A DNA stretch of 64,000 bases from an uncultured Clostridia bacterium. GTDB taxonomy: Bacteria > Bacillota > Clostridia > TANB77 > CAG-508. Below the pieces are notes generated by a model, which was not told the origin of the DNA, made no database searches, and saw only the letters and a list, made by a program, of their open reading frames with translations. The stretch spans positions 1-64,000 of the forward strand of contig CANPFR010000003.1 of NCBI GenBank assembly GCA_947573445.1, read 5' to 3'. Shown piece by piece: positions 48,019 to 57,956 of this stretch. Numbering within the stretch: the first letter of the stretch is position 1; each line of letters starts with the position of its first letter. Both the position numbers and the translations under genes were made by a program.

Positions 48019-50256
48019 TTATGACTCTTCTTCTTTTTGTACCACAACATTAACTACAGTACCTTCTTCCACTGACTTTTCTGCCTGTGGCTCCTGTGAA
48101 ACAACCTTTCCTTCTTCGCCTTCTATTTTGATATTCAATTTATTCTCCTTTAGCTTTTGACGTGCTTCGGCTACGGTTAAACCTGTTAAAGTTGGTACTT
48201 GAGTTGATAATCTTGTATCATTTTCTCCTGTGTACAAATAAACATCAGCACCTTTTTCCAGTAAGCTTCCCGATTTTGGCATTTGATCTGTTACCATTGC
48301 TGTAGTTTCATTTTCAGTGATATTACAATAAATCTGGAAGCCATATTTTTCTAATATTTCTTTGGCTTCTGAAACCGTTTTGGAAGAAACATTTGGAATA
48401 TTAACAACTGATTTTTCCTGTGTTGTAACATTTTCACCATCTTTATTAATTCCCAAATATGGTAATACTTCTGATAAAATATTCGCTGCAACTGGTCCAG
48501 CCGTTTGTCCCCCTTGATAGGTCTCTCCTTCTGGATCATATAATACTGTTAATACAACTACTTGTGTATTTTCAATGGGTGAAATCGCAATAAAGGAAGC
48601 AACATAACCAGCTTCTTCGTTTCCTGACATTGGCTCAGAGGTTCCACTTTTTCCTCCAATCGTGTAACCTTCCACGCCTGCACGCTTTCCCGTTCCTTCT
48701 ACAACAACAGATTGCATCATATTTTTTATTTTTTCAGAGGTAGCTTTGGAAACGACTTTTCTAACTTCTTTGTCTTCTTGCACTTCAATCACACCTGTAT
48801 CTGAATTTTCAATTTGCTTAACAATTTTAGGTTCCACTAATTCTCCATCATTTACAACACAAGAAACTGCTGTAATTAGCTGAAGTGGAGAAATTTCAAA
48901 TCTCTGTCCAAATGAAATGGTAGCAAGTTCAACTTTTCCAACATTTTGCAATTCGTGAAACACGGAATTATACGTTTTAGCAACATCACTTCCAATTAAA
49001 TCAAACAATCCTAATGCTTCATAATATCGATATAAGGTAGAAGCACCAATTCGTTGTCCTAATTGCATAAACGCTGGATTGCAAGAATTGCATAATGCTT
49101 TCCTCAAAGTTTGTACACCATGTGGCTCTGCTCTCCAACAATGAATATCATAATCTTCCACTTGATAGGAACCTGTACACATAAAATCTCCTTCGGTATC
49201 TGTTTGAACCAGATTTTCTTCTAAAGCAATTGCAGATGTAATAATTTTAAAAGTCGAACCTGGTTCATACAGTTGAGAAACCGACTTATTCAACCATAAT
49301 TTATTATAAGCCACGTTTTTTTCTTCTTTTGTATAAGTTTCCCAAACCTCACTTGCACCAGTTGGGCCAACTGCATATGGATCATTCAAATTATAGTCAG
49401 GATAAGTTGCCATTGCCAAAATTTCACCATTCTGCGGATTCATAACAATAACATTGCCTCCACCAGAACATGAATTTTCTGCCACTGCTTGTTTCAGATA
49501 TTTTTCTGCAATTTGCTGAATCGTTACATCTATTGTTAGATAAATATTACTTCCATTTTCCACTGGAACATATTGCTCTGTCTCATCTGAAATTGGATTT
49601 TTATACACATCTTGCATCGCAACAATTTTTCCAGCTGTTCCTGTTAACGTATTATTCCAACGATCCTCTAAGCCAACAAAACCAACATTGGCATCATTAC
49701 AAAGTCCAATTAAATTAGAAGCTACTGTATTATAAGGATAATATCTTTTGGTATCTTCATCAATATTAATTCCACTTGTGATTTTATTTTCTGTCATCCA
49801 GTTTTTTAAATTCTCTGCCTTTTCTTCACTTACCTTTTTAGCAATTACCACAACCGAAGATTTACTATTGATTTTTTCCAAAACCTCATTATAATCCAAT
49901 TCTAAACACGTTGCTAAACCTTGTGCAATCAATTCATTTTCAACCGTTTTTTTATTGGAATAACAGACTTTTCCAGGATTAATGGAAATCGTTTCAACCG
50001 CTACATTCATTGCCAAAATATTGCCATTGCTATCATAAATAACACCTCTTTTAGGACTTATAATTTGTGCTTTCATTTGATTATTATAAGCATTTTCACT
50101 ATATTCTTTTCCATGAACTACTAAAATTCTTCCCAAATTAGCTGTAATTCCTAAAAAACACAATGTAGCAACAGATGCAGTTATAAATAGTTTATTGATT
50201 GTACTTTTTTTATCTTTACTTTTTTTATTTTTTTGTTTTTTATTGTTTTTCTTGAT
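48019..50256 (-). CDS. class B penicillin-binding protein with PASTA domains (SpoVD/FtsI type)
   Basis: Transpeptidase of division or spore peptidoglycan. A Lys-rich cytoplasmic tail and membrane helix (FITASVATLCFLGITANL) precede the dimerisation domain (ISPKRGVIYDSNGNILAMNV). The catalytic domain has PGSTFKIITSA (SxxK), CNSCNPAF (SxN) and GGKSGTSEP. Two PASTA repeats occupy about the last 140 residues. The start is unclear: the frame opens after TGA at 50263-50265 and has no ATG, GTG or TTG until a TTG at 50163, inside the membrane helix. An ATC at 50256 has GGTGGTGAG at correct spacing and is used here. Confidence 0.9.
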   Translation of the reverse strand: MKKNNKKQKNKKSKDKKSTINKLFITASVATLCFLGITANLGRILVVHGKEYSENAYNNQMKAQIISPKRGVIYDSNGNILAMNVAVETISINPGKVCYSNKKTVENELIAQGLATCLELDYNEVLEKINSKSSVVVIAKKVSEEKAENLKNWMTENKITSGINIDEDTKRYYPYNTVASNLIGLCNDANVGFVGLEDRWNNTLTGTAGKIVAMQDVYKNPISDETEQYVPVENGSNIYLTIDVTIQQIAEKYLKQAVAENSCSGGGNVIVMNPQNGEILAMATYPDYNLNDPYAVGPTGASEVWETYTKEEKNVAYNKLWLNKSVSQLYEPGSTFKIITSAIALEENLVQTDTEGDFMCTGSYQVEDYDIHCWRAEPHGVQTLRKALCNSCNPAFMQLGQRIGASTLYRYYEALGLFDLIGSDVAKTYNSVFHELQNVGKVELATISFGQRFEISPLQLITAVSCVVNDGELVEPKIVKQIENSDTGVIEVQEDKEVRKVVSKATSEKIKNMMQSVVVEGTGKRAGVEGYTIGGKSGTSEPMSGNEEAGYVASFIAISPIENTQVVVLTVLYDPEGETYQGGQTAGPVAANILSEVLPYLGINKDGENVTTQEKSVVNIPNVSSKTVSEAKEILEKYGFQIYCNITENETTAMVTDQMPKSGSLLEKGADVYLYTGENDTRLSTQVPTLTGLTVAEARQKLKENKLNIKIEGEEGKVVSQEPQAEKSVEEGTVVNVVVQKEEES

Positions 50257-50273
50257 TTTAACTCACCACCATT

Positions 50274-51041
50274 TTATTTATTGAATTGGAAAATGGATTT
50301 TACACTATTGGCTATTGCCTTAAATAATGAAACAACCATATCCACAAAAAATTGGATTATAAAGTTTTCCTGGTATAACGCAATACATGTATTTTTTACA
50401 AAAGGAATCTGCCATAAAATTATAATTGTAATGACTACAAAAATTAATGCCCTTATCAATCGTTTCACCCTTGGCCATGTCCATGGATATTTGACATGGT
50501 ATCCTTGGTTTTCCAGATATTGACCATAAGCTTGTATTTCCATTTCCCTTTTTAATTCCTGCTTTTTTCTGGCATTTCTTTTCTCTTTTCTCCATTGTCT
50601 TTTTTGTTGTTTTGGTGTTAATTGAGGTTGTTTCTTCTTTGGTATTTCATTGGCTAAATCCATTTGGGAAATTTGATTGATTTGCTCAGCTATCATTTGT
50701 TTCATTCTTTCCTGATCCACTTGAGACTTTTTCTTAAATGATAACGCATCTTCTATTGGATTTTCTAACTGAGAAAACTTCTCTGGTTTCTCTTCTTTTT
50801 TAAGTTGTACATTTTCCAATAATTCATCTGCTCTTTTGGTTGCTAAATCTAAATCATACTTCTTGCGTTTTTGCGGATTTGACAAAATTCCATAAGCAAT
50901 TTTGATTCTTCTGATTTGCTCAATTAACTTCTCTGTTTGTGGTAGGGAATCTGCTTTTTGTAAGATTTGCTGATAAGCCTTCGTAATTTCTTCTGATGTC
51001 GCATCTTCTGGCACTTTAAATAACGCATATAGTGTACTCAA
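50274..51041 (-). CDS. membrane-anchored degenerate J-domain protein
   Basis: 255 residues. The N-terminus (YALFKVPEDATSEEITKAYQ... AYGILSNPQKRKKYDLDL) has a J-domain fold pattern but lacks the HPD tripeptide, so it may not stimulate Hsp70 ATPase. A long charged helix (QKRQWRKEKRNARKKQELKR) and one or two C-terminal membrane segments (ALIFVVITIIILWQIPFV) follow. Next to the PBP gene; role unknown. Confidence 0.75.
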   Translation of the reverse strand: MSTLYALFKVPEDATSEEITKAYQQILQKADSLPQTEKLIEQIRRIKIAYGILSNPQKRKKYDLDLATKRADELLENVQLKKEEKPEKFSQLENPIEDALSFKKKSQVDQERMKQMIAEQINQISQMDLANEIPKKKQPQLTPKQQKRQWRKEKRNARKKQELKREMEIQAYGQYLENQGYHVKYPWTWPRVKRLIRALIFVVITIIILWQIPFVKNTCIALYQENFIIQFFVDMVVSLFKAIANSVKSIFQFNK

Positions 51042-51096
51042 ACTTTCTCCCTCCTCTGGTTTTGATTATACCATTTGTGAAATTTTATGGCAACCT

Positions 51097-51651
51097 TTAA
51101 ACATCAAAAAAATACGTTGCTTCTAAATCAGCTTCATGGAGTAATAAAGCAAGTGGAAATTTCTTGAATGCTTGTCCCAACGTTCCATATACTTCTTTCG
51201 GCTCCGTAAATCCCATATGCCAACGAATACAATATTTTTCTTCTACTGTAAGTTTGATGTATTCTGCAATCATCATCACACTTTTTTCACCATGTCCATA
51301 AGGAATCGTATCTTCTACGGTATAATAGGGAACTTTTTCCCATTCTCCAAAAGCATTTTTGGCATTTCTATAATCTACTTTGTAGAAATTTACTTTACAT
51401 ATGTCATGTAATAACGCAATTATCACTAATGTTTCATCTGACACATCCATTTCAATAACAGCATTTTTAACCTTACTTACCAATATTTCATATACTTTCA
51501 TGCTATGTTCTAAAAGTCCACCTTCATAGGCTCCATGATATCTTGTGCTGGCTGGTGCCTTGAAAAAGTCCGATTTCTCAATAAATTCAATTAATTTGTC
51601 CATTCCTTCACGATTAATATTTTTTAATAATCCTAAAAATTCTTCTTTCAT
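51097..51651 (-). CDS. HD-domain phosphohydrolase
   Basis: 184 residues with metal-binding residues of the HD superfamily: H in YHGAYEGGLLEHSMKVYE, the HD pair in ALLHDICKVNFYK and H in YGHGEKSVMM. Probably a phosphohydrolase acting on a nucleotide or nucleic acid. Start at 51651 after GAAAGGAACTAAAT. First gene of the group leading to dapF. Confidence 0.82.
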   Translation of the reverse strand: MKEEFLGLLKNINREGMDKLIEFIEKSDFFKAPASTRYHGAYEGGLLEHSMKVYEILVSKVKNAVIEMDVSDETLVIIALLHDICKVNFYKVDYRNAKNAFGEWEKVPYYTVEDTIPYGHGEKSVMMIAEYIKLTVEEKYCIRWHMGFTEPKEVYGTLGQAFKKFPLALLLHEADLEATYFFDV

Positions 51652-51671
51652 ATTTAGTTCCTTTCTACTTT

Positions 51672-51830
51672 TTATAATACTTTTCCTTGTTTATCATAAG
51701 CATAACTATAATCTGAATGACCAAAATAATATACTACTGTTGTCGTTGTTTTTTTAATCAACTCCTCATTCTATACTTGTTTCTCTACCCTAGCTCCAAT
51801 TATTCTATCATAATTATGTTTTTTTATTGT
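51672..51830 (-). pseudogene. gene remnant with in-frame stop
   Basis: Residual frame NYDRIIGARVEKQV, an in-frame TAG, then EELIKKTTTTVVYYFGHSDY and YAYDKQGKVL. No start codon with a ribosome site. It looks like the C-terminal part of a lost gene. Confidence 0.35.
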
Positions 51831-52216
51831 ATCATATGTTTCCTTTTTTCACAACATTTTTTATTTAAGTTTTGGTTTTTGTGTATAAATTGGAATATTT
51901 TTTATATTTTTCTAGAAAACATCGCAAAATCAATTTTAAGGCATCTTTTTTTCGATTTTAATGATTTATGTATACTTTTTAAAAAATGAGGCCTTCCTGG
52001 GCCTTTTAGAGGCTTATTTTAAAATCCAATTTTCCTCATAACATGCTTTTTTATACCTCTCTAGCGCATAAAAAGCCACCTTACAGAGATTTTATTTGTT
52101 TTTTAGTCATTTTTCATTAATTTTTCAAAAAAATCGCTTATTGGACATTTTTATATGAATCAATTTTCTATTTATTATTATCCTACTTAACACATGATTT
52201 ACCAATTGAAAAATAT
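51831..52216. other. AT-rich intergenic stretch with a dispersed repeat
   Basis: No supported gene. A segment near 51927-51975 (AAAATCAATTTTAAGGCAT, then ATGATTTATGTATA) recurs in partly inverted form near 60465-60515. A GAGGCC...GGCC hairpin lies near 51990-52010. Confidence 0.45.
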
Positions 52217-52245
52217 TTGCTATTTTCCCCAAAATATAGTATAAT
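52217..52245 (+). promoter_or_regulatory. rsmA promoter TTGCTA-N17-TATAAT
   Basis: TTGCTA at 52217-52222 and TATAAT at 52240-52245, spacing 17, about 20 bases before rsmA. Confidence 0.75.
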
Positions 52246-52266
52246 GCTTATGAAAGGAGTTTCCTT

Positions 52267-53127
52267 ATGAATCTCGAACAAGAAACTAAATTTTTGATGA
52301 AAAAATATCATATTTCTGCCAATAAAAACTTTGGACAAAACTTTTTAATTGATGAAAACGTGGTAAATTCGATTGTTGAAATTGCGAAAATCGATTCCAA
52401 TGATTTGGTTATTGAAATCGGTCCAGGTCTTGGCACTCTTACCTCACATCTACTTGAAAAAGCTGGCAAAGTCATTTGCATTGAACTTGACAAAAAAATG
52501 TTGGATATACTAAACGATCGATTTACTTTTTACAGCAATTTTGAATTACTCAACGAAGATGTCTTAAAAGTGGATTTGCAAGCTTTAATTCAGAAAAATT
52601 TAGCCCAATTTCAATCCATAAAAGTTGTTGCCAATTTGCCTTATTACATTACAACTCCAATTATTATGAAATTATTAGAAGATAAATTAAAATTGGAAAG
52701 CATTACTGTTATGGTTCAAAAAGAAGTGGCTGAACGTTTGACAGAAATACCTGGTGGCAAAAATTGTGGAAGCATTACTTACAGTATCAGCTATTATACA
52801 GAACCGATGTTGGTAATTGATGTACCAAAAACTTGTTTTATTCCTAGTCCTAAGGTAGATTCTAGTGTGATTCATCTGCAATTATTAGAGAGTCCACGTG
52901 TTCATCCTTTGGATGAACATTTATTTTTCAAAATAATCAAACTAGCATTTTTGCAAAAAAGAAAAACTTTAGTAAATTCTTTAATGCTTGGCAAATTAGG
53001 CAATCGAGAATTTTTAGAAGAGATGTTAATAGCACTTGATATTGATTTAAAAATTCGTGCTGAAAAATTGAGTTTGGAAAAATTCACAGAAATTACGAAT
53101 TATATTTATCAAAAATCAAAAAATTAG
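52267..53127 (+). CDS. rsmA: 16S rRNA dimethyladenosine transferase KsgA
   Basis: Dimethylates the two adjacent adenines at the 3' end of 16S rRNA. 286 residues; AAAGGAGTTTCCTT before the ATG. SAM-binding IEIGPGLGTLTSHLLEKA and the catalytic VANLPYYITTPI (NLPY). The only recognised housekeeping gene on the plus strand; it contains no in-frame CGG. Confidence 0.97.
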   Translation: MNLEQETKFLMKKYHISANKNFGQNFLIDENVVNSIVEIAKIDSNDLVIEIGPGLGTLTSHLLEKAGKVICIELDKKMLDILNDRFTFYSNFELLNEDVLKVDLQALIQKNLAQFQSIKVVANLPYYITTPIIMKLLEDKLKLESITVMVQKEVAERLTEIPGGKNCGSITYSISYYTEPMLVIDVPKTCFIPSPKVDSSVIHLQLLESPRVHPLDEHLFFKIIKLAFLQKRKTLVNSLMLGKLGNREFLEEMLIALDIDLKIRAEKLSLEKFTEITNYIYQKSKN

Positions 53128-53162
53128 TCGCACTTATTTAAAATAAGTACGACTAATTTTTG
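53119..53162. terminator. rsmA terminator
   Basis: A long stem AAATTAGTCG-ACTTATTT / AAATAAGT-CGACTAATTT followed by TTTG; the rsmA stop codon lies in its left arm. Confidence 0.85.
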
Positions 53163-53232
53163 ATTGGTACAATTTTTCGATTATCCATATCCCTCTTTTT
53201 TACTATAACTTTTTTAGAAACTAAATTTCTAC

Positions 53233-53487
53233 TTATCCAATTTTCTTTTGAATTTCTTCTAGCCCTTTTGCCATTTGATCTGGACAAGATGTTCCTCGGT
53301 ATCCACAAGGAATTCCCTTTAGCCTTTTAATTGCTTCTTCTACTGTCATACCAACTAATAAATTGGATATTCCAACTGTATTTCCTGCACACCCTCCTAC
53401 AATTTGAACTTTTCGAATAATTCCATTTTCAATGTCCACAACCATTTCTTGAGAACATACTCCTTGCGGTCTAAATTTGTATTCCAT
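53233..53487 (-). CDS. small TSCPD-domain protein
   Basis: 84 residues of the short TSCPD type: VCSQEMVVDIENGIIRKVQI and the terminal GTSCPDQMAKGLEE. The same domain occurs at the end of some B12-dependent ribonucleotide reductases; the stand-alone form has unknown function. Follows dgt, 15 bases downstream. Confidence 0.85.
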   Translation of the reverse strand: MEYKFRPQGVCSQEMVVDIENGIIRKVQIVGGCAGNTVGISNLLVGMTVEEAIKRLKGIPCGYRGTSCPDQMAKGLEEIQKKIG

Positions 53488-53502
53488 TTTTCTTTCCTCC
53501 TT

Positions 53503-54708
53503 TTAAAAACGAACAATTTCGTCATATACTTGAATAATATATTGATCGGTCATACCAGAAATATAATCAATGATAGCTCTAGCATAATCCTCTTTCTTTT
53601 GTAAATCATAAATGATTTTATTGTGATATTCACTTGCAATTCTATCTTCTGTTTCTGCATAATTTGATAACCAAGTCACAAATTCTATCGCAAGATTTGG
53701 ATAGTACCTGGCTAACTTCTTTAAATGATAGATTGTGCATTTTCCAGCAAATTCATTCTTCAAACAACAAAAAATTTCATTCATCACCAATTTAAAATAA
53801 CGAATACTTGGTGCAATTTTCTCATGTTGGTAAATCTTTTGATAGTTAAAGTCTTTTATGGTCTTCATCATTTCTCTGGCTGCTTTTGAAAATTGCAAAC
53901 CTTTTTCTGGTGAACTATTTTTGCATAAATCAACTGTCAAAAAATTGATAATATTAGAGTGGTTGATATCAATTTTTTGAATCATTTTTTTCATTTTCTG
54001 AATTTCTTGATCACTTAAAATTTGCATCATTTTAGCATCTTCAATATCTCTACCAATGTATGATATTTTATCTGCAATTTTAACAACACAAGCTTCCCAA
54101 GTATAAGGTGCATATTGATTTGGTTTCGTATAATCTTTCAAATCAATGGCTTCTTTTCTGGGAATCAAGCTTTCTTCATCAACTTCCCCACAGTGCGAAA
54201 TAATACCATCTCTTACAGCATAAGTCAAGTCTAAGTTTCTCTTTTTATTTTCAAAATCAATCAATAATTCAATATTATCTACAAAATGAAGGCCATTTTT
54301 TTCATGCCAAAATGTTTCACCATATTCCCTTTCTGAAATCGTTGACAAGATTTTTTCACCTTGATGTCCAAATGAACTGTGCCCCAAATCATGTGCTACT
54401 GAAATCGCCTTCGTAAGTTCTGTATTTAAACCCAAATAACTAGCAATTGTATAACTAACTGATTCAACCAAATTAACATGCTCAATTCTAGTACAGATGT
54501 GGTCATTGTCTGGCGAAAAAAATACTTGGGTTTTATGCCTCAATCTCTTGTAAGCGTTGGAATTGATAATTCTTGTATAGTCTCTATCAAAATCAGTTCG
54601 CATTGTAGTAAGACCATAAGTATGAGAATATAATTCCGTTTCTCTTTGACATGCTTTTTTCCATTTAGGATTGTTTTTGAAAGTCGCTACATTTTCAAAT
54701 TTCTTCAT
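53503..54708 (-). CDS. dgt: dGTPase-like HD-domain triphosphohydrolase
   Basis: 401 residues. HD motif with metal ligands: RLRHKTQVF, ISVAHDLGHSSFGHQGEK and HCGEVDEESL, and downstream DKISYIGRDIEDA. Predicted to hydrolyse dNTPs to deoxynucleoside and triphosphate. Between hslO and the TSCPD gene. Confidence 0.9.
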   Translation of the reverse strand: MKKFENVATFKNNPKWKKACQRETELYSHTYGLTTMRTDFDRDYTRIINSNAYKRLRHKTQVFFSPDNDHICTRIEHVNLVESVSYTIASYLGLNTELTKAISVAHDLGHSSFGHQGEKILSTISEREYGETFWHEKNGLHFVDNIELLIDFENKKRNLDLTYAVRDGIISHCGEVDEESLIPRKEAIDLKDYTKPNQYAPYTWEACVVKIADKISYIGRDIEDAKMMQILSDQEIQKMKKMIQKIDINHSNIINFLTVDLCKNSSPEKGLQFSKAAREMMKTIKDFNYQKIYQHEKIAPSIRYFKLVMNEIFCCLKNEFAGKCTIYHLKKLARYYPNLAIEFVTWLSNYAETEDRIASEYHNKIIYDLQKKEDYARAIIDYISGMTDQYIIQVYDEIVRF

Positions 54709-54722
54709 TTGTTACCTCTTTA

Positions 54723-55616
54723 TTATTGTAAAGTTTCGCGTATTTTTTCTAGTTCTTCTTTTGTAAAATCATATTCTTTGTTACAAAAATGACATTTGGT
54801 ATTTGCCTTGCCATCTTCTTCAATGATACTGTCAAGTTCCTTCTTTCCAATAGCAGCTAACCCATCTGCAAATCTCTCCTTAGAACAATCACATTTGAAG
54901 GCAATGGATAAATCATTTATTAAAAACAATGCATTTTCATCACCAGTAACTGTTCTTGCAATATCTTCCAAAGCCATTCCGTCCTCCAACATTTGACTCA
55001 CTGGTTTGGCATTTGCAATTGCATTTTCAATTTGGGCAATTTCTGTTTCTGTAGCATCTGGCATTAACTGAATCATATAGCCTCCACTTTTTTTGACTCC
55101 GTTTTTGTCAACTAATACCCCCAGTGCTATAACAGTTGGTTTTTGTTGGGATTGAGCAAAATATTCAGTAAAATCTTCTGCAATTTCACCAGAAACCAAT
55201 GGAACCAATCCATGATAGGCTTTTTTCGTAAATTCATTTTCTTTGATGACATTTAAAAAGCCATCTGTTCCAACTGCTTGCCCTACTGCGATTTTTCCTT
55301 TTTCATTGAGTGGTAACTCCACATGAGGATTTTGAGCATATAGTTTAATAAAAGATTGGTTATTTTCCCTTTTCATCACACAAACAATTGAACCAATGGG
55401 GCCTTTTCCATTTATTTGAACCGTTATACTGTCTTCTGGTTCTTTGATTTCTGTCAATCCCATCATACCTGAAATAGTTGCAACTCTTCCTAATACAGCT
55501 GTTGTTGTTGGCATTAAGTCTTGCAAATTTCTAATTGACTCAATTAATTGTGTCGTTTCTGCTACTATTATACTAACTTTTCCTTCGTGAGCTAATCCTT
55601 TTATGGTTCTGTCCAT
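54723..55616 (-). CDS. hslO: redox-regulated chaperone Hsp33
   Basis: Holdase chaperone activated by oxidation. 297 residues from ATG 55616 (GAAAGGAATGTG ribosome site). The C-terminal zinc switch has cysteines in CDCSKERF and CHFCNKEY. The N-terminal fold has GRVATISGMMGLTEIKEPED. Follows the gene at 55633 by 16 bases. Confidence 0.95.
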   Translation of the reverse strand: MDRTIKGLAHEGKVSIIVAETTQLIESIRNLQDLMPTTTAVLGRVATISGMMGLTEIKEPEDSITVQINGKGPIGSIVCVMKRENNQSFIKLYAQNPHVELPLNEKGKIAVGQAVGTDGFLNVIKENEFTKKAYHGLVPLVSGEIAEDFTEYFAQSQQKPTVIALGVLVDKNGVKKSGGYMIQLMPDATETEIAQIENAIANAKPVSQMLEDGMALEDIARTVTGDENALFLINDLSIAFKCDCSKERFADGLAAIGKKELDSIIEEDGKANTKCHFCNKEYDFTKEELEKIRETLQ

Positions 55617-55632
55617 TTTCACATTCCTTTCT

Positions 55633-55935
55633 TTATTGATTAAAAGCATTTTTAACAGTTGAATAACTGTTCATTAATAATGCATATTTCATATCTTCTG
55701 GAATATTCTCATTATACATAGCATTCGTAATTGGAATTGTATAAAATGAATATTGTGGCATAAATAACCTTGTTTTGATAATGTAGTCAATTAGACAATC
55801 TCCTTCTTTTATCGTTACTTCATGCCTTTGTAAAAAATCTCTTAGTAATTTGGTATATTCTCCATGAAAATAATTGAATATTTGAGTATATTCTTGTGTT
55901 TCTGTGAATGACTGTTTCTCGCGTTTTTCTAACAT
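55633..55935 (-). CDS. unknown protein (100 aa)
   Basis: Charged helical N-terminus (MLEKREKQSFTETQEY), then a mixed region with many Tyr and Met (LFMPQYSFYTIPITNAMYNE). No signal or membrane segment, no recognised family. First gene of the hslO-dgt group, with promoter at 55972-56000. Confidence 0.6.
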   Translation of the reverse strand: MLEKREKQSFTETQEYTQIFNYFHGEYTKLLRDFLQRHEVTIKEGDCLIDYIIKTRLFMPQYSFYTIPITNAMYNENIPEDMKYALLMNSYSTVKNAFNQ

Positions 55936-55971
55936 ATTTTACCTCATCTTTTAGTACATTTTTCATTATTT

Positions 55972-56000
55972 ATTTTATAATAGATTAAATAATTTGGCAA
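55972..56000 (-). promoter_or_regulatory. promoter TTGCCA-N17-TAAAAT
   Basis: Minus-strand hexamers at 56000-55995 and 55977-55972, spacing 17, ahead of the gene at 55633-55935. Confidence 0.6.
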
Positions 56001-56019
56001 GTTTTTTTGTAAAAAATAA

Positions 56020-56056
56020 ACCCAAATTGTTAAACTTTTTGTCTAACAATTTGGGT
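56020..56056. terminator. terminator of the gene at 56095
   Basis: A 13-base perfect stem ACCCAAATTGTTA / TAACAATTTGGGT with an 11-base loop and a T-rich tail on the minus strand. Confidence 0.85.
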
Positions 56057-56094
56057 CACTTCATAAAATCAGAGTTTTTGCTTTTCTATTTTAA

Positions 56095-57834
56095 TTATTT
56101 TTTGAATGCTAAAAATTGTTGCAAATCTTGGTCATCCATTAGATTTATATTTTCTATTTCTACAGTATATAAATTTTTGGAATCAATTTCAGAAAATAGG
56201 AAAGCATCTTCATATTTTTGTATTTCATCCTCCCACAATTCATATTCATAAGATATTACATATTTGTAAAATTTATTGCCATTTGCTTCTATTTCCTCAA
56301 CCTCTGATAATTTAACATTTCTATAATCTTCATCTTCTTCATAATATTTTACATAGTCTTTAATTTCATCTAAATATTCATCTTTAGTACTATAAGAAAT
56401 AGATATATCAACCCCTATTGAATCATCATTAACTTCTTTGGTCAATAATTTATAATATTCGTCAGAAGTATTCATTTTATATCCATCTGGAATAAATATT
56501 TCTATATTTTGATCATTATAGGTTCGTAACATATTATTGGCTAGACTGCTTGATTCTGGCTGGGAAGCTTCTGGAGTTTCTAATTCGAAATCATCATTAG
56601 AATCATAGGTTAACTCATTTGTTGTATCAGAAAACATCTCTTCCATGATTGTATACAATTTACTTCCCATAAAATTACCATATAGTGCCATAACATCTGC
56701 TGTGCTTAGTTCTTCTGCTTTTACGGCATCATTGGTATTTAAATCTGTTAATTGCTCATTATAAGATTTGGCAACTGAAGCTTTTACAGTTACTTTTGTT
56801 TCATCTGCCTCAGCTGTCGTTTCAACATTTATCTGATTATTAGTTTCATGAATTTTAATTGTTCCTTCTGCAATATCTTCATCATCTTCTAACAATTTAT
56901 AAGTAAATTCTTCTTCTGCCTTCTTGGTTATTTCAATTGCAATTTTATCTCCTTCTTCTATTATTATAATGTCAATTCTTTCAATTGTTTTAAAAATTCC
57001 TTTTGTGTATAAGTCAATTTCAAATTCCATTTCATCTGAAATTTCAGAATCCTCTATCACATAATTGATTTCTTTCAAACTTTCTTTTACTTCTTGACTA
57101 TCTTTAAAACAATTTATAAATTCCTCATTTTCTGATAAATTTGTGCAAATTTTTTCAAAAACTTTTTTGAATTCTTTGCCTGACATCTTTAAACTATTTT
57201 TGGTTAATTTTTGATTATCAACTGTTACTTTTTCAGATGAAAAATATTCTTCACTCAATTGTTCTTTTACTTCTTTTCTAAGAATTGATTCTGCCTTTTT
57301 AGCACTTAATAATTGAGTAAATGTTAAGGATTGTGCTCCTCCAATTTCAGCATCTCCTTCTAATATTTCAGAAGCATCTAATTCAATTACTTTATTGAAA
57401 AATTGTCCTAAATCAAGATAAGCTTTTTTCGATTCTACATTCAATTTTACTTTTGCATTCAGTAATTCCTCTTCTGCTTTTTCTAATTTGATACCATACA
57501 ATTGCTCTTGTGAATTGGCGTCTACTTCCATATTGAAAGAAAATTTTGCATCATTCATAAGATTAGCAATTTCTTTAGTATCTTCGCCTTCCCCTTCTAC
57601 TTTCATTTCAAAATCCATATTAAATTTGGCTGTGTCATAATTTTCTGTTTCTTCATAAGTTAAAATCTTATCAATTTGCTTACCAAATATCGCCTTTGAA
57701 TTACTGTTTCCAGCCATAACAATTCCAGCTACAGCAAGAATTAACACAATTGCAATCACAGTAATAATCATTACCTTAGACAATTTGTTATCTTTTGTCT
57801 GCCCATTAATTGGTTCAAATTTTTCTGTGTCCAT
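56095..57834 (-). CDS. membrane-anchored extracytoplasmic protein of unknown function (579 aa)
   Basis: Short cytoplasmic tail, one membrane helix ([20 protein letters not shown], about residues 20-42), then a large acidic, Lys/Glu-rich domain that should lie outside the membrane. Repeated beta-strand patterns ([40 protein letters not shown]). No catalytic motif. GGGAGG ribosome site and a TTGACA-N17-TATAAA promoter at 57868-57896. Confidence 0.65.
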   Translation of the reverse strand: MDTEKFEPINGQTKDNKLSKVMIITVIAIVLILAVAGIVMAGNSNSKAIFGKQIDKILTYEETENYDTAKFNMDFEMKVEGEGEDTKEIANLMNDAKFSFNMEVDANSQEQLYGIKLEKAEEELLNAKVKLNVESKKAYLDLGQFFNKVIELDASEILEGDAEIGGAQSLTFTQLLSAKKAESILRKEVKEQLSEEYFSSEKVTVDNQKLTKNSLKMSGKEFKKVFEKICTNLSENEEFINCFKDSQEVKESLKEINYVIEDSEISDEMEFEIDLYTKGIFKTIERIDIIIIEEGDKIAIEITKKAEEEFTYKLLEDDEDIAEGTIKIHETNNQINVETTAEADETKVTVKASVAKSYNEQLTDLNTNDAVKAEELSTADVMALYGNFMGSKLYTIMEEMFSDTTNELTYDSNDDFELETPEASQPESSSLANNMLRTYNDQNIEIFIPDGYKMNTSDEYYKLLTKEVNDDSIGVDISISYSTKDEYLDEIKDYVKYYEEDEDYRNVKLSEVEEIEANGNKFYKYVISYEYELWEDEIQKYEDAFLFSEIDSKNLYTVEIENINLMDDQDLQQFLAFKK

Positions 57835-57867
57835 ATATTTTTCCTCCCTTTCATTATATATATCTTA

Positions 57868-57896
57868 TTTATATTATATTTATTCCGATTTGTCAA
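57868..57896 (-). promoter_or_regulatory. promoter TTGACA-N17-TATAAA
   Basis: Minus-strand hexamers at 57896-57891 and 57873-57868, spacing 17. Confidence 0.6.
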
Positions 57897-57956
57897 CCTT
57901 CACAAACTTTATCTTTTTCACATATGATACAAAAAACAGAAGAAAGGATTTTTAAT

